From the NCBI GenBank assembly GCA_973895155.1, contig OZ316897.1, positions 18,538,001-18,602,000 on the forward strand: a stretch of DNA of 64,000 nt, given 5' to 3'. Position numbers and translations under genes: made by a program. Shown here in pieces: positions 20,856-32,900 of the stretch. Source of the DNA: Marsupella aquatica. Taxonomy: Eukaryota; Marchantiophyta. The notes under the pieces are model-generated. The model did no database searches. It saw only the letters and a program-made list of their open reading frames with translations, and had not been told where the DNA came from. The stretch's first letter is position 1; every line of letters starts with the position of its first letter.

Positions 20856-23800
20856 CTACTTGTGCTGCAAATGCAAAACTTGCAAAGTAGCACGGTGTCT
20901 TGAGTAACTCTCCAAAGGAATCACTTTGGTAAAAGCATCAGCCGGGTTGAGCTTTCCATCAATCTTGACTAGCTCAAACATTTTATCAGACACTGCTTGC
21001 CTAATAAAATGGTACCTGATGTCAATGTGTTTCACCCTGCTATCCATAACCTGGTTAATAGCTAGGTGAAGCGCACTTTGGCTGTCACAATGAAGAGTCA
21101 TTTTTCCATGCTCCAATCCCATCTCAGTGACCAGCTTATCCAACCAAATTGCTTCCTTTGCTGCTTCTGCTGCTGCAACATATTCTGCTTCTATAGTAGA
21201 CTGAGATACACACTTCTGCAAGGTAGATCTCCAACTTATGCATCCTCTTCCAAGAGTAAACACATACCCAGTCGTTGACCTCCTTGTTTCCAGACAGCCT
21301 CCGTAGTCAGAATCTACATAGCCAACCAAAGATTTGGTTTTGTTTGATCTACTATCAAACAATAGACCATAGTCTATTGTGCCCTTAAGATACCTGAGAA
21401 TCCATTTCACAGCCTCCCAATGTACCTTCCCTGGATTTGACATGAATCTACTCACTTTGCCCATTGCTAGGGCTAGATCAGGCCTGGTACATGTCATCAA
21501 ATACATTAGACTGCCCACTGCCTTCTCATATGGAACCTTAGTCATCAAACCTCTCTCCACTGGATCCGTGGGGCAGAAAGCCGATGATAACTTGAAATGT
21601 GGAGCCAAAGGAATATTTACTGGCTTACAATTTTCCATGTTGAATCTTGCAAGTACCTTTTCAGCGTACTTGCCTTGATTCAACCACAACTGTCCAGTTT
21701 CAAAGTTCCTCGTAATCTCCATACCTAAGATCCTCTTGGCTTTCCCAAGATCCTTCATTCGGAATTCAGAACTCAATTTTGCTCTGAGTTTGTCAACCTC
21801 AGTTTGATCCTTAGCCACAATCAACATGTCATCCACATAGAGCACCAGAATGAGCAAACCAAACACACCATTCTTGACTGATTTCGTATACACACAAGGG
21901 TCATACACCATCCTAGTGAATCCTTGTGCAAGCATGAAATCATCGAACCGCTTGTTCCACTGCCGAGGAGCTTGCTTCAATCCATACAAGGACTTAAGTA
22001 ACCTGCAAACTAAACTCTCTTGGCCCTTCTTCACAAAGCCCAGTGGTTGCCTCATGAAAATTTGTTCCTCCAAGGTGCCATAGAGAAAAGCAGTAACAAC
22101 ATCCATTTGATCTAACACCAGATCAAAAAACACAACAAGTTGACACAAAATTCGTATCGTGGAATACTTGGCAACTGGAGAGAAGACCTCATTGTAATCC
22201 ACTCCCTTCTCTTGAGTGAATCCCTTGGCAACAAGCCTTGCCTTGTATATCTTGTCTCCTCCATCTGAAGAGTTGTCCTTCAGCTTGTAAATCCACTTGC
22301 TATCCACCACTTGTTGATCACTTGGCAGCTGCACCAGCTCCCATGTTCTATTGTAACTTAAAGATTGCAACTCCCTCTGCATCGCTGCATTCCATTCATC
22401 TTTCTCGTATGAAATGCACGCCTCATGATAAGAAGAAGGTTCTCCTTCTTCCAAGATCAGTGCTCTGTCATCATCATCAGGTGCAATGTCAACATCATCT
22501 AACCTTGATGAATCTGTCCATTGTCCATACCTTGTAGGAGCTCGAGTAGTACGTCTCGATTTTCTAGCTGATGATTCTGGTTGATCTTATTCTATTGGTT
22601 GAATTTGAGGTATTCCATCAACAGCCTGCTCCTCTTGTTCCATTACCGGAACCAGCTCCATTCTCGGAGCACCTCCTTCATTTATGTCATGAAAACTCTC
22701 ATGACCAATCTCCCCCACAACATGGTCCAGGATAGGAGATTTACTTTTGTCAGTACGGGAAGCCTGAGCATTCTCCCCCTCCTTTGATGATCTGGATTCA
22801 TTAAAGGATACATCTCTACTGACAAGCAACGTACAAGCTTCTGGATCCCATAGCCTGTAATCTTTCACACCTGGTTGATAACCAAGAAAAAGATACTTCT
22901 TGGAAGTAGAATCTAGTTTAGATCGATTCTGCTTAGGTGTGAGAGCATATGCATCACTTTCAAAGACTCTCAAAACCTGATAGTCTGCGTGCCGTCCATA
23001 CCTCATTTCAAACGGCGTCTTGAAATTGATTGCACTTGAAGGAGAAAGATTTACCAAATAAGCTACCGTATTTATAGCTTCAGCCCAAAATTCATGCGGT
23101 AAACCTGATTGGCTCAACATACTCCTTGATCGCTCCAATAGTGTTCGGTTTAGCCGCTCACAAACACCATTCTGTTGAGGAGTATAAACTGTCGTGAGAT
23201 GACGAGTAATCCTTTGCTCTGCACAATATAGTTCAAATTCACTTGAACTATACTCCCCGCCGTTATCTGATCGCAGATATCTCACCTTGGAGCCAGTCTG
23301 ATTCTCAATTTGGGCTTTCCACTTCTTAAAAGTGCCAAAAACTTCAGACTTGGCGTGTAGAAATGTGATCCACACATACCATGAGTAATCATCAATGAAC
23401 GTGACATAGTACAATTTTCCAGAAAGTGAGGGAGTTGGGGCTGGACCCCACACATCACTATGTACATACTCAAGTATAGCTTTGGTATTGTGAGTTCCAA
23501 CACCAAAGGTTTTCCTGTGCTGCTTCCCAAGCACACAGTGTTCACAAAAATCTAGCTTAGTAGATTCCAAATTAGAAAGAAGTCCTTGCCTGCGAAGTAC
23601 CGCCAAACCCTTTTCACTCATGTGTCCCAATCTGCAGTGCCACAACTGAGTCATCTCGCATTGAGATCTAGTTACATTGGCTTCTTCACAAATCACGTTG
23701 CCCTCCAACAGGTATAGATTCCTATGCCGCTTACCCTTCATGACAACCTTGCCTCCGGTTGACACTTGAAGAATACCATCAGCAGAACTCCACCGACATC

Positions 23801-24986
23801 CATTTGCTTCCAGCATTCCAAGAGAAATCAAGTTCTTTTTCATGTCAGGTATGTGTCTGACATTACTCACTGTTCGCACAGCTCCATCAAACATCCGAAT
23901 TTTCACGGATCCAATTCCAATAATTTGACAAGGATGATCATTCCCCATCAACACGGAACCGGTTGATACTGAGTAAGAACTAAAAAACTCTTTCATACAA
24001 CAAATATGATAGGTACAGGCACAGTCTAAAATCCATTCATCACCGTTGTTACTGGATGAAATGCAAAGGACAACATCTGGACTTCACAAGATTTCATCAT
24101 CAAGCAAGTCAATCATATCAACATTAGTGGCTGCGTTCGCTGATGGTTGATGAGTCTGCTTGACTCGACAGTCTCGTTTCATGTGGCCAGGCTTGTTATA
24201 TTTCCAGCATATAATTGGTTTCCTTTCTAGAGATTTCTCTCTAGACCTGGATCTAGACTTAGACCGAGCCTTCTCCTTGCCTCTATTCCGTGAGGGGTAC
24301 GTTTGTGAAAAGGACCTATTTTCACCAGTCATCCGCTGTTGAGTCCTCCCGCGGTTCACATTCAATGCACTGCCAGATGAAGATAGTGTCTGGGCATGAC
24401 CCAGTTTCTTCTGTGCATCATCTGACAACAAAGAGCTTACCACCTCATCATATGAAATGGTTTTGAGATCTCTATACAAGAGAACCTGCTTCAAACCTTG
24501 ATATGATGGGGGTAAGGAACTGAGAAGAAGCAATGCCTTATCTTCATCTTCCACTCCCTTGCCAAGATTTGACAAATCTACAGCTAGGCTGTCGAATTCA
24601 TCCAAGTGATCTCGAAGCTTGTCTCCTTCTTTTAGTCTCAAGCTCATCAAGAGAGACTTCTTGTACAACCGATCTGAGGCATCCTCTCGGTAGTACTTCT
24701 CTCTGAGGGCCTTGAATAAGGATACGCAATCCTCGTAGTTGTCCAGCTTCTTAATGATATGCGGCTTCAGATACAGCATAACCGCATTCATAACAATCAC
24801 TTGCTCTTGCCTCCATTTCCTCAACGGGATCTCCTCCTCACTGCTAGACTCCTCCCGAGTCGATAGCAGATGATCTAGGCCCATAGCACGAAGAATTCCC
24901 TTAACCTGCTTCTCCCATAGCAAATAATCTGTGCGCCCATCATATTTTTCCACCTCAAACTTGACACCTCCAAACTTGGATGCCAT
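20856..24986 (-). pseudogene. Inner Copia gag-pol, single frame with two stops
   Basis: Translation from the ATG at 24984-24986 (MASKFGGVKFEV) stays in one frame to the final stop at 20856, broken only by TGA at 24084-24086 and TAA at 22587-22589. In order it holds UBN2-type gag (LPPSYQGLKQVLLYRD), a basic RS-rich stretch, the zinc knuckle CWKYNKPGHMKRDC, protease (WILDCACTYH), GAG-pre-integrase (LWHCRLGHMS, CEHCVLGKQH), integrase (HSDVWGP, LRSDNGGEYSS, CERLNRT), reverse transcriptase (LYVDDMLIVA) and RNase H (GYVDSDYGG, HCDSQSALHL). The knuckle's second Cys is replaced by Tyr (codon 24198-24200). Both stops and this change fit C-to-T or G-to-A decay. It is probably inactive by a few point changes. 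Confidence 0.92.
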
Positions 24987-26642
24987 CGTTGTCCTCCCAA
25001 CGTTCTCCACGTGCTATTGCTGTGCTGCTCCCTATATGCTTTTTCCTTCCTTCCTTCGCGTTGACTCAAATCCAAATCACGAAAAAATGTCGTTTTTCGC
25101 AACTTTCCAAAAACCTTGAAACTTGTCACCGCCACTTAGCCCACCAACCTAGCAAGCCAACGCTGAAATCCGAAATCGAAACCGAGTTCCGACGAAAAAC
25201 TTTTTCACATTTCGGTCGGGGTGGGTAAAACTCAAAAATTCTCTCCCGTTTTGACCACCTCGGGGAATAAGAAAATATCCAAGTACCACCCGTCGTCGGA
25301 AATGGAAATCGAGTGGTGCACCGCGTTGCTAGCTTCAGTGGCTACGTTCTCGCCAAAAAAGATCCGAAAAAGTTACCGTTCGGACCTTGGAATCTTTGAC
25401 TAAAGGCCGAAAAACAGCTCTCTGTTTTTTCGGAATATTCCTTGGACTGTGAAACAGGTCTCACAGGGGGCCGTTCCCCCTGTCCAAGCGGTTAATTTGG
25501 TGGGTCACCGGGCCCGAGATGTCGCTTAACCAATGAGGAGCCTGGAAAGGATTAAAAAACCGGGCCTAAGGGGGTTTAAGAACACAAAAATACTGTCTTA
25601 AAAAAGGCGCATCCGCGAGGCCTATACGCGTGACGGGCCAGGCAATGCACAGGGGGTCGGGGAGTCAAAAACCGAGTCAAAATGGGCAGGGATGGAGCTG
25701 CGACGACCAGGACGTCCGGGACGGCCGCGAAGTCCGCGCCGGCCGTGACGTCTGGGACGGCCGGGACGTCCGCAATGGGAGTATTAGCGAGGAGGAGGAG
25801 GGGGTCGCCAACGGGGTATTGACAGGGGTGCAAGGGTCGGGAGGGTGTGTATACACACCACCAAAAAGGCCCTATTCTAAGGCAAAATGTGCACAAAAAA
25901 TAAAAAATAAAAATTGTTGGGTTACTCACACTGCCGTTATCACTTTACACCAGATAAAGACTAGTTGTCGACGGGAAATGTTACCGAATTGCACCGGCAC
26001 CGTTTGCAACTCTAGCAGAGTAAAAAATTCCCATCACGACTCCTTCACTCCGCGTCAAGTGTCAATCTTGGACTCAAAACGACCACTGCACCGCGATCTC
26101 TCCGTTGAGCCGTTGCACTTCCCGTTTCTTCCTTTGAGTCGAACGCAACGACTAGAAACCCCGCTTCAGTCAAAAGAAGACTCCATAGCCAGTCAGAAAC
26201 TCAGAACGGCTCTTTTGCTTGGTACATCGCACTCACTACACCCTCGATAGCAAACCAGCTACCGAAATGATCAGCTTTGCCCGATCTACGATTTGAGCTA
26301 AAGGTTGTGACGCCTCGCGCACCACAAAGCTCACACCGTCGGGAAAACGATCTCAGTTCCCCCCAAAAAGAACCGTCGAAGAAAACCGTCGAACACGAAT
26401 CACAAAAAATCCAGAACGACGGAAACGTCAATTCCTCTGCACCACGAACTCCATTCAGAGATTTCTTTGCACTGTCAGAAAGCCCTTGCCCCGATCTATC
26501 CGTTGAGCCCAACACCTCCAAGTTCCATGCAATAGATCTCCGTGAAATCCACCAACTCTAACCGCTGGAAAAACCGTCACCAACACGTCACAAAAATTTT
26601 GATCACCTCAACGTCACCTCCCAGGCTTGCTCTGATACCAAT
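24987..26642 (-). promoter_or_regulatory. Long leader of inner Copia with hairpin and palindrome
   Basis: This untranslated stretch between primer site and gag has only antisense or short frames. It contains a perfect 8-bp-stem hairpin ACAGGGGG/CCCCCTGT (25463-25483, loop of 5), a 16-bp perfect palindrome GGTGTGTATACACACC (25844-25859) and a GC-rich run of GACGTCYGGGACGGCC-like repeats (about 25708-25775). Hairpin and palindrome recur in the leader of the outer Copia at matching places. Confidence 0.6.
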
Positions 26643-26974
26643 TGTTGAACTAAGACGTCATTCGCAACGACCATACAACCATGACTCATTCTATGCACAC
26701 GTAGTCGACACAATCTCTACGTGGTTCACCTCTTCTCCAAGGCTACGTCCACACGAACACTCAAGCTTTACTTCAAGAGTAGACGAACACACATGCTCTC
26801 TCTCTTCCTCCTGTTGTTCTGTTACAATGAGTAAGCACCACTCACCAGCGGCTTACACTAGCCCTGGTATATACAAGGTCACACACGACTAATCTAACCT
26901 CAGCTAAGATCCTAACTGTGGTTAGCCTAAGTGCCGTAACCTATGAGTCACAAGACTAAGAGCAATCCTTAACA
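26643..26974 (-). repeat. 5' LTR of inner Copia, with primer binding site
   Basis: This LTR is the mate of 20320-20651. Two bases separate it from the initiator-Met primer site (complement GCTCTGATACCA at 26629-26640). The right target duplication ACTTC is at 26975-26979. Confidence 0.95.
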
Positions 26975-27462
26975 ACTTCATACTTGGGTCCCCCAAGCTT
27001 GAATGTCCCCATCTTCTTCTTTGGCACTACCGTGAGCTCCGGTAGTAGTACTACTTCCTCCACCACACGCCGCACCGGTGATGGTTGTGATGCCTAGCCA
27101 GGAATCACTCGGCCAGTTAAGTGGGTAAAGCAGGAATGCACCCTGGAAACACCTTAGTATAGGGACAAAACAAGGAAAATATAAACAATTAGGGGCGACT
27201 ATGGAACCCGGGCCGAGGCCAGATGTAAGGACGCTGGGGGTGAAAACTCGATTAGGGTTAGGGCGCGCTAAGCATCGGCGGCTAGGAAGGATCAACGGAA
27301 GGAAGGGCCGGAAGAGGAGGGGCGGTAAGGAGCGCTTACAGGAAATGGTGGCTCATTTGCGAGCACGAACTAGGCAGACGACTACGGAAGGCCAACTACT
27401 GTCAGCTGCTTAGGCAAGCACTCGGGGAGAGAGTAGATACCAACGATCGACCTAAGGAGGGT

Positions 27463-29320
27463 ATGAGCAACGTCAATCAAGCGGCACATTTCTGGGGATG
27501 CCTGTTCGAACGGGCAACTGAGTACATCAAGACTTACGAGGATGAAGAATCAGAAAGAGCAGCTCGAGAACGACAGGAGCTCGCTCGATTGTGGGAGCTG
27601 CAGAAAATGGCTTTCTTAGGAGGCGAACTCATCAAGGCCGAGTTCTTGTGGACTCCTACTTCCAATCAGCTCGACGATCTTTTGTTTTGCAAAGACAGAA
27701 TCATCGGCATTCGAGAGGCCATCAAGAACTGCAACGACATACACTGGGAATTGAAGGGTAGCACGGAAAGGTGGACCCAGGCAACGGTGCTAGGAGAAAC
27801 CTCCACGGCAACCGAGATGAAGAGGAAGGGAGCCGTCAACGATGAAGCCACCTCGGCAAAAAGAACAAGGTCGGCGGCACCAAAGAGGCCAGCCGAGCAG
27901 CAGAGCAGGAGGCAGGGAGAAGCCGAAGTGGAGGAGGTCGATCCCATTAATGCCATTCCAACCAGGGATGACACCTGGAAGGGCTGGGCGGCAACTCTAC
28001 CAGTGGAGGTGCAACTACATTTTGCACGGGAGGAGGATGCATGCTTTACGGCCATGCAGACCAAGAAGTACCAAGGCTTCATGGCCGGATCCGGCTTAGA
28101 GGCCTTTGTAAGATTACCATGGCTGAAGCCGGAAGTGCCGGATTCTGACCTATTAGAATTCGTGGGGTCATGGGAACCCGAGACCAATTGCACGAGGATA
28201 TATGGGAAGGATTTCTATCTTACTCCCAAGGTAATTGCCGAAGTGTTTGGCTTGCCGATAGGCAATAAGACCAAGGTTGATACCAGGAAGACCTTGCCTG
28301 ACAAAGAGTTCCGGTCGTTCCCTGGGCCATCAACGAAGAATGGCTTCTTCCGGAACACCTGCACCAACCCGCACATAGGAGAGATGATCGACCTTCTTGC
28401 GGGTGACCATGCATTGTAACTTGCCAAGAGCAGAGATCGGCAAGGCACAAGTCTATCTGGCAGAGAGGCCAGACCCAAGCCGGGACTACAACAGCTACCT
28501 CCTCAACCAATTGAAGAAGATCTTAAAGAAGGAGCAGCAGGTAATCGGCATGGGGAGCGTGTCGCGGCTTGGCTATCACATGCCGCTGTTGTGCCGGTAT
28601 GCCAGAGGTCAGACCTTTGCCCCAGTACTTCCCCTGCAGGTAAGGACACCCGTCGAAGCTCCAACACCGAGGCCGGTAGCAGAGAAGCCTCAACCACCTG
28701 TCAGCCCTACGATGGACCAGGTGTTTAGGCCAAGGACGGAGGACTTGCCGATGCAGCAACCAGGCATACAGAGTCTGCTGAAACTGCTGGAGAAAGAAAA
28801 GAGATCGGCAACGACAACGGCAACGGCAACAATGCAGGACACTGCCCCAGAGGTCAATCTAAATCGGCTTACAAGGGAAAACCCCTTTACCGGAAATAAG
28901 GAGAGAATCAGGCCAGAATCCAAGCCGGGTGTTCGAATGTACGTAGGAGTCTCAAGCTCTGAATCTGAGGAAGAATTGCCTGAAGCTCCTACCAACGAAG
29001 AAGAGAGGAAGAAGCCGGAAGTCCAAGAAGTAGTGGAGGCAGTGGAGGACTGCAGCCCTGATAACTCCGGCTATGGGTCGGACCATCACGTTCCAAGAGT
29101 AAGGATCAGTCTATTCATTAAAACTGGAAAATTCTTTGATCTTTGGACATTTAGGCACCAAAAAATATATATTTGGGCACAAGAATTGTACATTTGGGCA
29201 GTGGGAGTTGTACATTTGGGCACTAGATGTTGTACATTTGGGGGATCAAGATTGTACATAGAAGAAAATGAAATATTAATTTGGATTCTAAATAAAAACA
29301 TTTGGGTGATAATAATGTAA
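27463..29320 (+). CDS. Unrecognised gene, plant retroelement/mobile-domain-like
   Basis: A 318-residue frame starts at ATG 27463. Its N-terminal half is helical and charged, followed by a basic Ala-rich linker (KRTRSAAPKRPAEQQSR) and a globular segment with LEFVGSWEPETNCTRIYGKD and FYLTPKVIAEVFGLPIGNK. That layout recalls the 'plant mobile domain' and Transposase_32-type proteins found with plant transposons; I cannot assign it firmly. The frame stops at 28419, but coding-like sequence continues in another frame (YLAERPDPSRDYNSYLLNQL) with a Pro-rich and acidic tail (SSSESEEELPEAPTNEEE) to about 29100. An intron or frameshift near 28390-28420 is likely. The last 180 bases run into 22-bp repeats and may not be coding. 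Confidence 0.4.
29143..29265 (+). repeat. 22-bp tandem repeat, about five to six units
   Basis: TTGTACATTTGGGCA-type units start at 29186, 29208, 29230 and 29252, with weaker units at about 29149 and 29171. Spacing is 21-22 bp. It lies at the 3' end of the unrecognised gene and before an AT-rich spacer. Confidence 0.8.
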
Positions 29321-29385
29321 AATATGTTGGATAAGAAGTAGAACTTACTTACATTGATTCAATTTGACTAATAGAATATAAGTGT

Positions 29386-29490
29386 CTAGTAAAGCTTCAA
29401 TATGATCTCTACCCATATAACTAGTAAAGCTTCAAATAATATGATCTCTACCCATATAACTAGTAAAGCTTCAATATGATCTCTACCCTT
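29386..29490 (+). repeat. 35-39-bp tandem repeat, three copies
   Basis: CTAGTAAAGCTTCAA begins at 29386, 29421 and 29460, each followed by ATATGATCTCTACCC. The second copy has a 4-bp AATA insertion. Confidence 0.85.
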
Positions 29491-29963
29491 AGCTAGCTAA
29501 ATTAACCTTCTACTTAGTTACTAATTGAGAGAATTTAATATATTAAATTTGAATGATACCTGGCTTACAATCCATTCAGACAAGTAATTTGTTACATTCT
29601 AAGCAACTCGAGTTGAAACTAAGGTTTACTAGTAGACAGTTCTAAGAGACACTCACATCCTATCATGGATATTAAGATTTCATGTAATATATAGTCTGTA
29701 TTGATATAATAATTAATTAAAGCAATTATAAAGGTATCCAAGTCCAATATCCTCCACCTAATCAAACTAGTATCCCAAAATATTATAATAATTAGTTACT
29801 TAAATAGATATATACTACTTAGTACTAACCAACAGTAAGTACTAAAGACATGTCTGATTCCAAACTAATTGACATAGACTCCCTCACTCTGACATGTCTA
29901 ATTCCAAACTAAATGACATAGACTCCCTCACTTTGACAGAGTGACTACTAAAAAATATTTGAC
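29491..29963. repeat. AT-rich spacer with a 44-bp tandem duplication
   Basis: This AT-rich stretch is the 3' flank of the transposase-like gene. GACATGTCTRATTCC starts at 29847 and 29891, a 44-bp duplication with a partial third unit near 29935. No gene was seen. Confidence 0.7.
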
Positions 29964-32900
29964 TTACTCAACAATCCCTTCCATGTAGGTTTTGAGTGTT
30001 TTCAAAACATTCTTGGGAATGGTCAAACCTCTATCAATTATATTTTCTTCTCTAGAGCGTGACTTGAATCCATACATAGCAGAATTAGCAAATTGCCAAC
30101 ATTCAGTGGCACTGTCAAACCCAGGATCCACCTCCCAAGTCTTAGTGGTCTGAAAGCAACGTGAATATCGCACATGATCCGGTGCATCATGCTTACCATG
30201 TTTAGGCCTCCACCATTGCACTTGGAACATAGGAGCATACCGTGTACTAGTAGGAGAATTCTCATTACATTGCAAGTCTCCTGAAGGAACTTGAACATGG
30301 TTTGGGTCCACAACACCCAAAGCTCTCACCAACCAGAAACGTTCTTTCCCATTCTTCTTTTCCCATTCATCCTCTAGACGGAGAAATACAAAGTGACCCT
30401 CTTGAATGTCCTGCAGAGGAATCCAACGTGCAAGTTCTCGCTCGTGTCGAGCGCCAACAAATGTTGCAGCTTGATCCTCCATCTCTTCCAGGTACTCATT
30501 CTGAAGCTCCACCATTTGTGGATTCTGTGTACTACTACTAGGCTCCCCCAATGGTTCAGAGGTTCCTGTACTACTAACCTTGTAACCAGTTCCGTGGTTA
30601 GTTTTTGGCCAGAATTCATATGTCAATGCTAACTGTATTTCTACCTCCCCTTCAATTGTAAGCTCCCCAGATAATACTTGCACCACCATCTCCCAATATT
30701 TCACCAAAGGAAACCGCTCACGATATGCTGTAGAGGTTTCATCCTTACAACCCTTCTTCAAAAACTCAATGTAACGATTAAGGAATGAGATGATTTCTTC
30801 AACCTTGCCTCGTACATCCCTAGAGATGGGTTTTGCAAATGGTTGACCTTCTGGTAAAATGAGAGCATTGGTGCTGGAATCAGTTCTCCAAATGGACCTT
30901 CCGGTTGGAGGGTACCAAGGTTGTTTCACATGTGCTTTGTATTGATGTATTGGAACATTATCTCTCATAGAGAAAAGAAATGCCACTGGTTTTGAGTGAC
31001 CCTCTATGTCTTTTACCTTGAAAGTTTTCAAAAACTCTTTGTAAGCTGCAACCTCTTGGATCAACCGTGGGACAGGATGAATGCTTTCACACTCCCAAGC
31101 CTCAACCATCAACCCCAAGAGGGTAGAAACCTCCTTGTACTTCACTTGGTTGGATACTTTTGAAAACAATGCATCAACATCCTCATTGGGATCCTCATGG
31201 GTGTGACCAACCATGAGAAACGACATTTGCACTGTTTCAAAAACCCCTCTACTAACAAGCTCACTGCAAAATGCCATCACGTACTGGTTTTTGTTATCTT
31301 TCCCTGAATTATCCATTTGCAAGGTCAGGTGCCTTGGCAATGGTTTGAAAGAGATAGATGTAGCCTTGGGATCAACACCAAAGTAGTCTTGGTCATCTTC
31401 AGCTCCTTGAAATCTAGCAATTGAGACTTTTTTGGGTTCTAAGTAACCTGCGAGAAATGCTTCCAAGTCCAAAAGAGATTGAAAAATTGGCCTCGTTGCA
31501 GCCCAATATAATCCTTCAAGGAGGTCTCCAGATTTGTCCCCCTTGTAATCCTCCAGATCTCTAAGGCACTTGGCCAATGATGTCACTGTGAAGTCTGCAT
31601 CTCCCGGCCAAAGCCCAGTGAAACTGACGTGAGCATACACTTCGGGATCCCTTCCATGGGTCAACATCCCAGTGAGCGCAATGGGGAGCGGTTGACCACT
31701 ACCAGACAATGATTTAGGAGTGGGGACCAACCTAGGGATCCATGTCTTGGCCTGGTCCATCTTGTCATGTATAATGCAAAGATAGTTCTTAGGATCCTTC
31801 TTCGCAAGAACCCTATGAGCATAGTAAACATATCTCCTAGACATTTGCTCACGAAGATGGCGAGCTCTTCTTTCCTCAATCTCCAAACGCTCTTTCTTTC
31901 TCTTCTCCCGCATCAAATGATCTTTGAACTCAGTGCAAAGTGTACACTTTGCAAATGCACTTCCCTTGTGAAAGTCAAAATTCATGAAGGACTCACTCCA
32001 GAGTTTATACATAGTGTTTTCACTCACCTTCACGTAGCCATCTAATTCCATTTTTGAGTATACCTCCTCAAAAATCTCTTTCTTCGTGAAACAAGATGGA
32101 AGTCTGTACTCAACCGTGTCAGTCCCGTGAGACCCTCCATAGGGAAGATGCGGCATGGGTTCTCCGTTTTGGGTTAGAATGGACTCCAACAAAGCACGAG
32201 CATGCAAGGTGCTTCCCCGTGCCTTGTGTGAACCGTTGTTTCCGTGGAATCCAACAGTGCAACCTGCTTCATATTGATTTTTGTAATCATAATACTTGGC
32301 AGTGCTGAATCCATGCATTTTAATAAATGCACCCTTGCAAACAAGTCTACTTCTTACAACAAAATATCCTTTTGTCTCCACTTCCTTCTCCCTACAGCCA
32401 AAAAGAGTGAGAATGTGACTAGTTTTGTTGTCGCTTGACATCCCATGGTATTCCCTCCTTATCGCCTGTAGGTCTTCTCTCGGCATGCTGAGGCAACACT
32501 TCAACTTACAACAACCTTCTCTTTGGATGGAGTCGATTTCCTCCTCTGTGATTTTCAATATCGCCCGAGACTCCAAGTGCTTCTTCCTTTTTTCATCTGG
32601 GTTGACCTTCGTTCTCTTGATGAAATTATACGGGCGCTTCGAAAACTCAGTGTCACCTTTCATATCTACCTCTAGATGATCTCGACCATCAATAATTGGT
32701 TTTGGAGAAACCTCTTCAATGAGATCCAGAAGAAAAATACCCCTTGATATCAGCAGAAGTGAACGGACGGCCCACCTAACAAGACCAGGCACTCCTGGGG
32801 AGATATTTGGGAAAAATAGAGGGTCAATCACGCGTGTGACAGCAACCCCAACGTGATCTGGTCCAAGAACATCATCATCAATTGCACCTGACTCGAAAGG

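Larger units (their letters stand above)
20320..26974 (-). mobile_element. Inner Copia retrotransposon, 6,655 bp, nearly complete
   Basis: LTRs of 332 bp (20320-20651, 26643-26974) are flanked by ACTTC on both sides (20315-20319, 26975-26979). The initiator-Met primer site complement is at 26629-26640, and the polypurine tract complement AACTCCCCCTTGACT at 20652-20666. The LTRs differ at about 5 of 332 positions by eye, all transitions, so it is younger than the outer element it sits in. One gag-pol frame spans the element with two internal stops. A leader of about 1.65 kb separates the 5' LTR from gag, which is long for Copia. Confidence 0.95.

Noticed and set aside
25630-26250. 206-residue plus-strand frame in the Copia leader
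   Set aside because: It is antisense to a retrotransposon leader, compositionally biased and without known domain.
27253-27270. Telomere-like TTAGGGTTAGGG near 27253 and TTTAGGG near 40308
   Set aside because: Only one or two units each; too short to mean interstitial telomere sequence.
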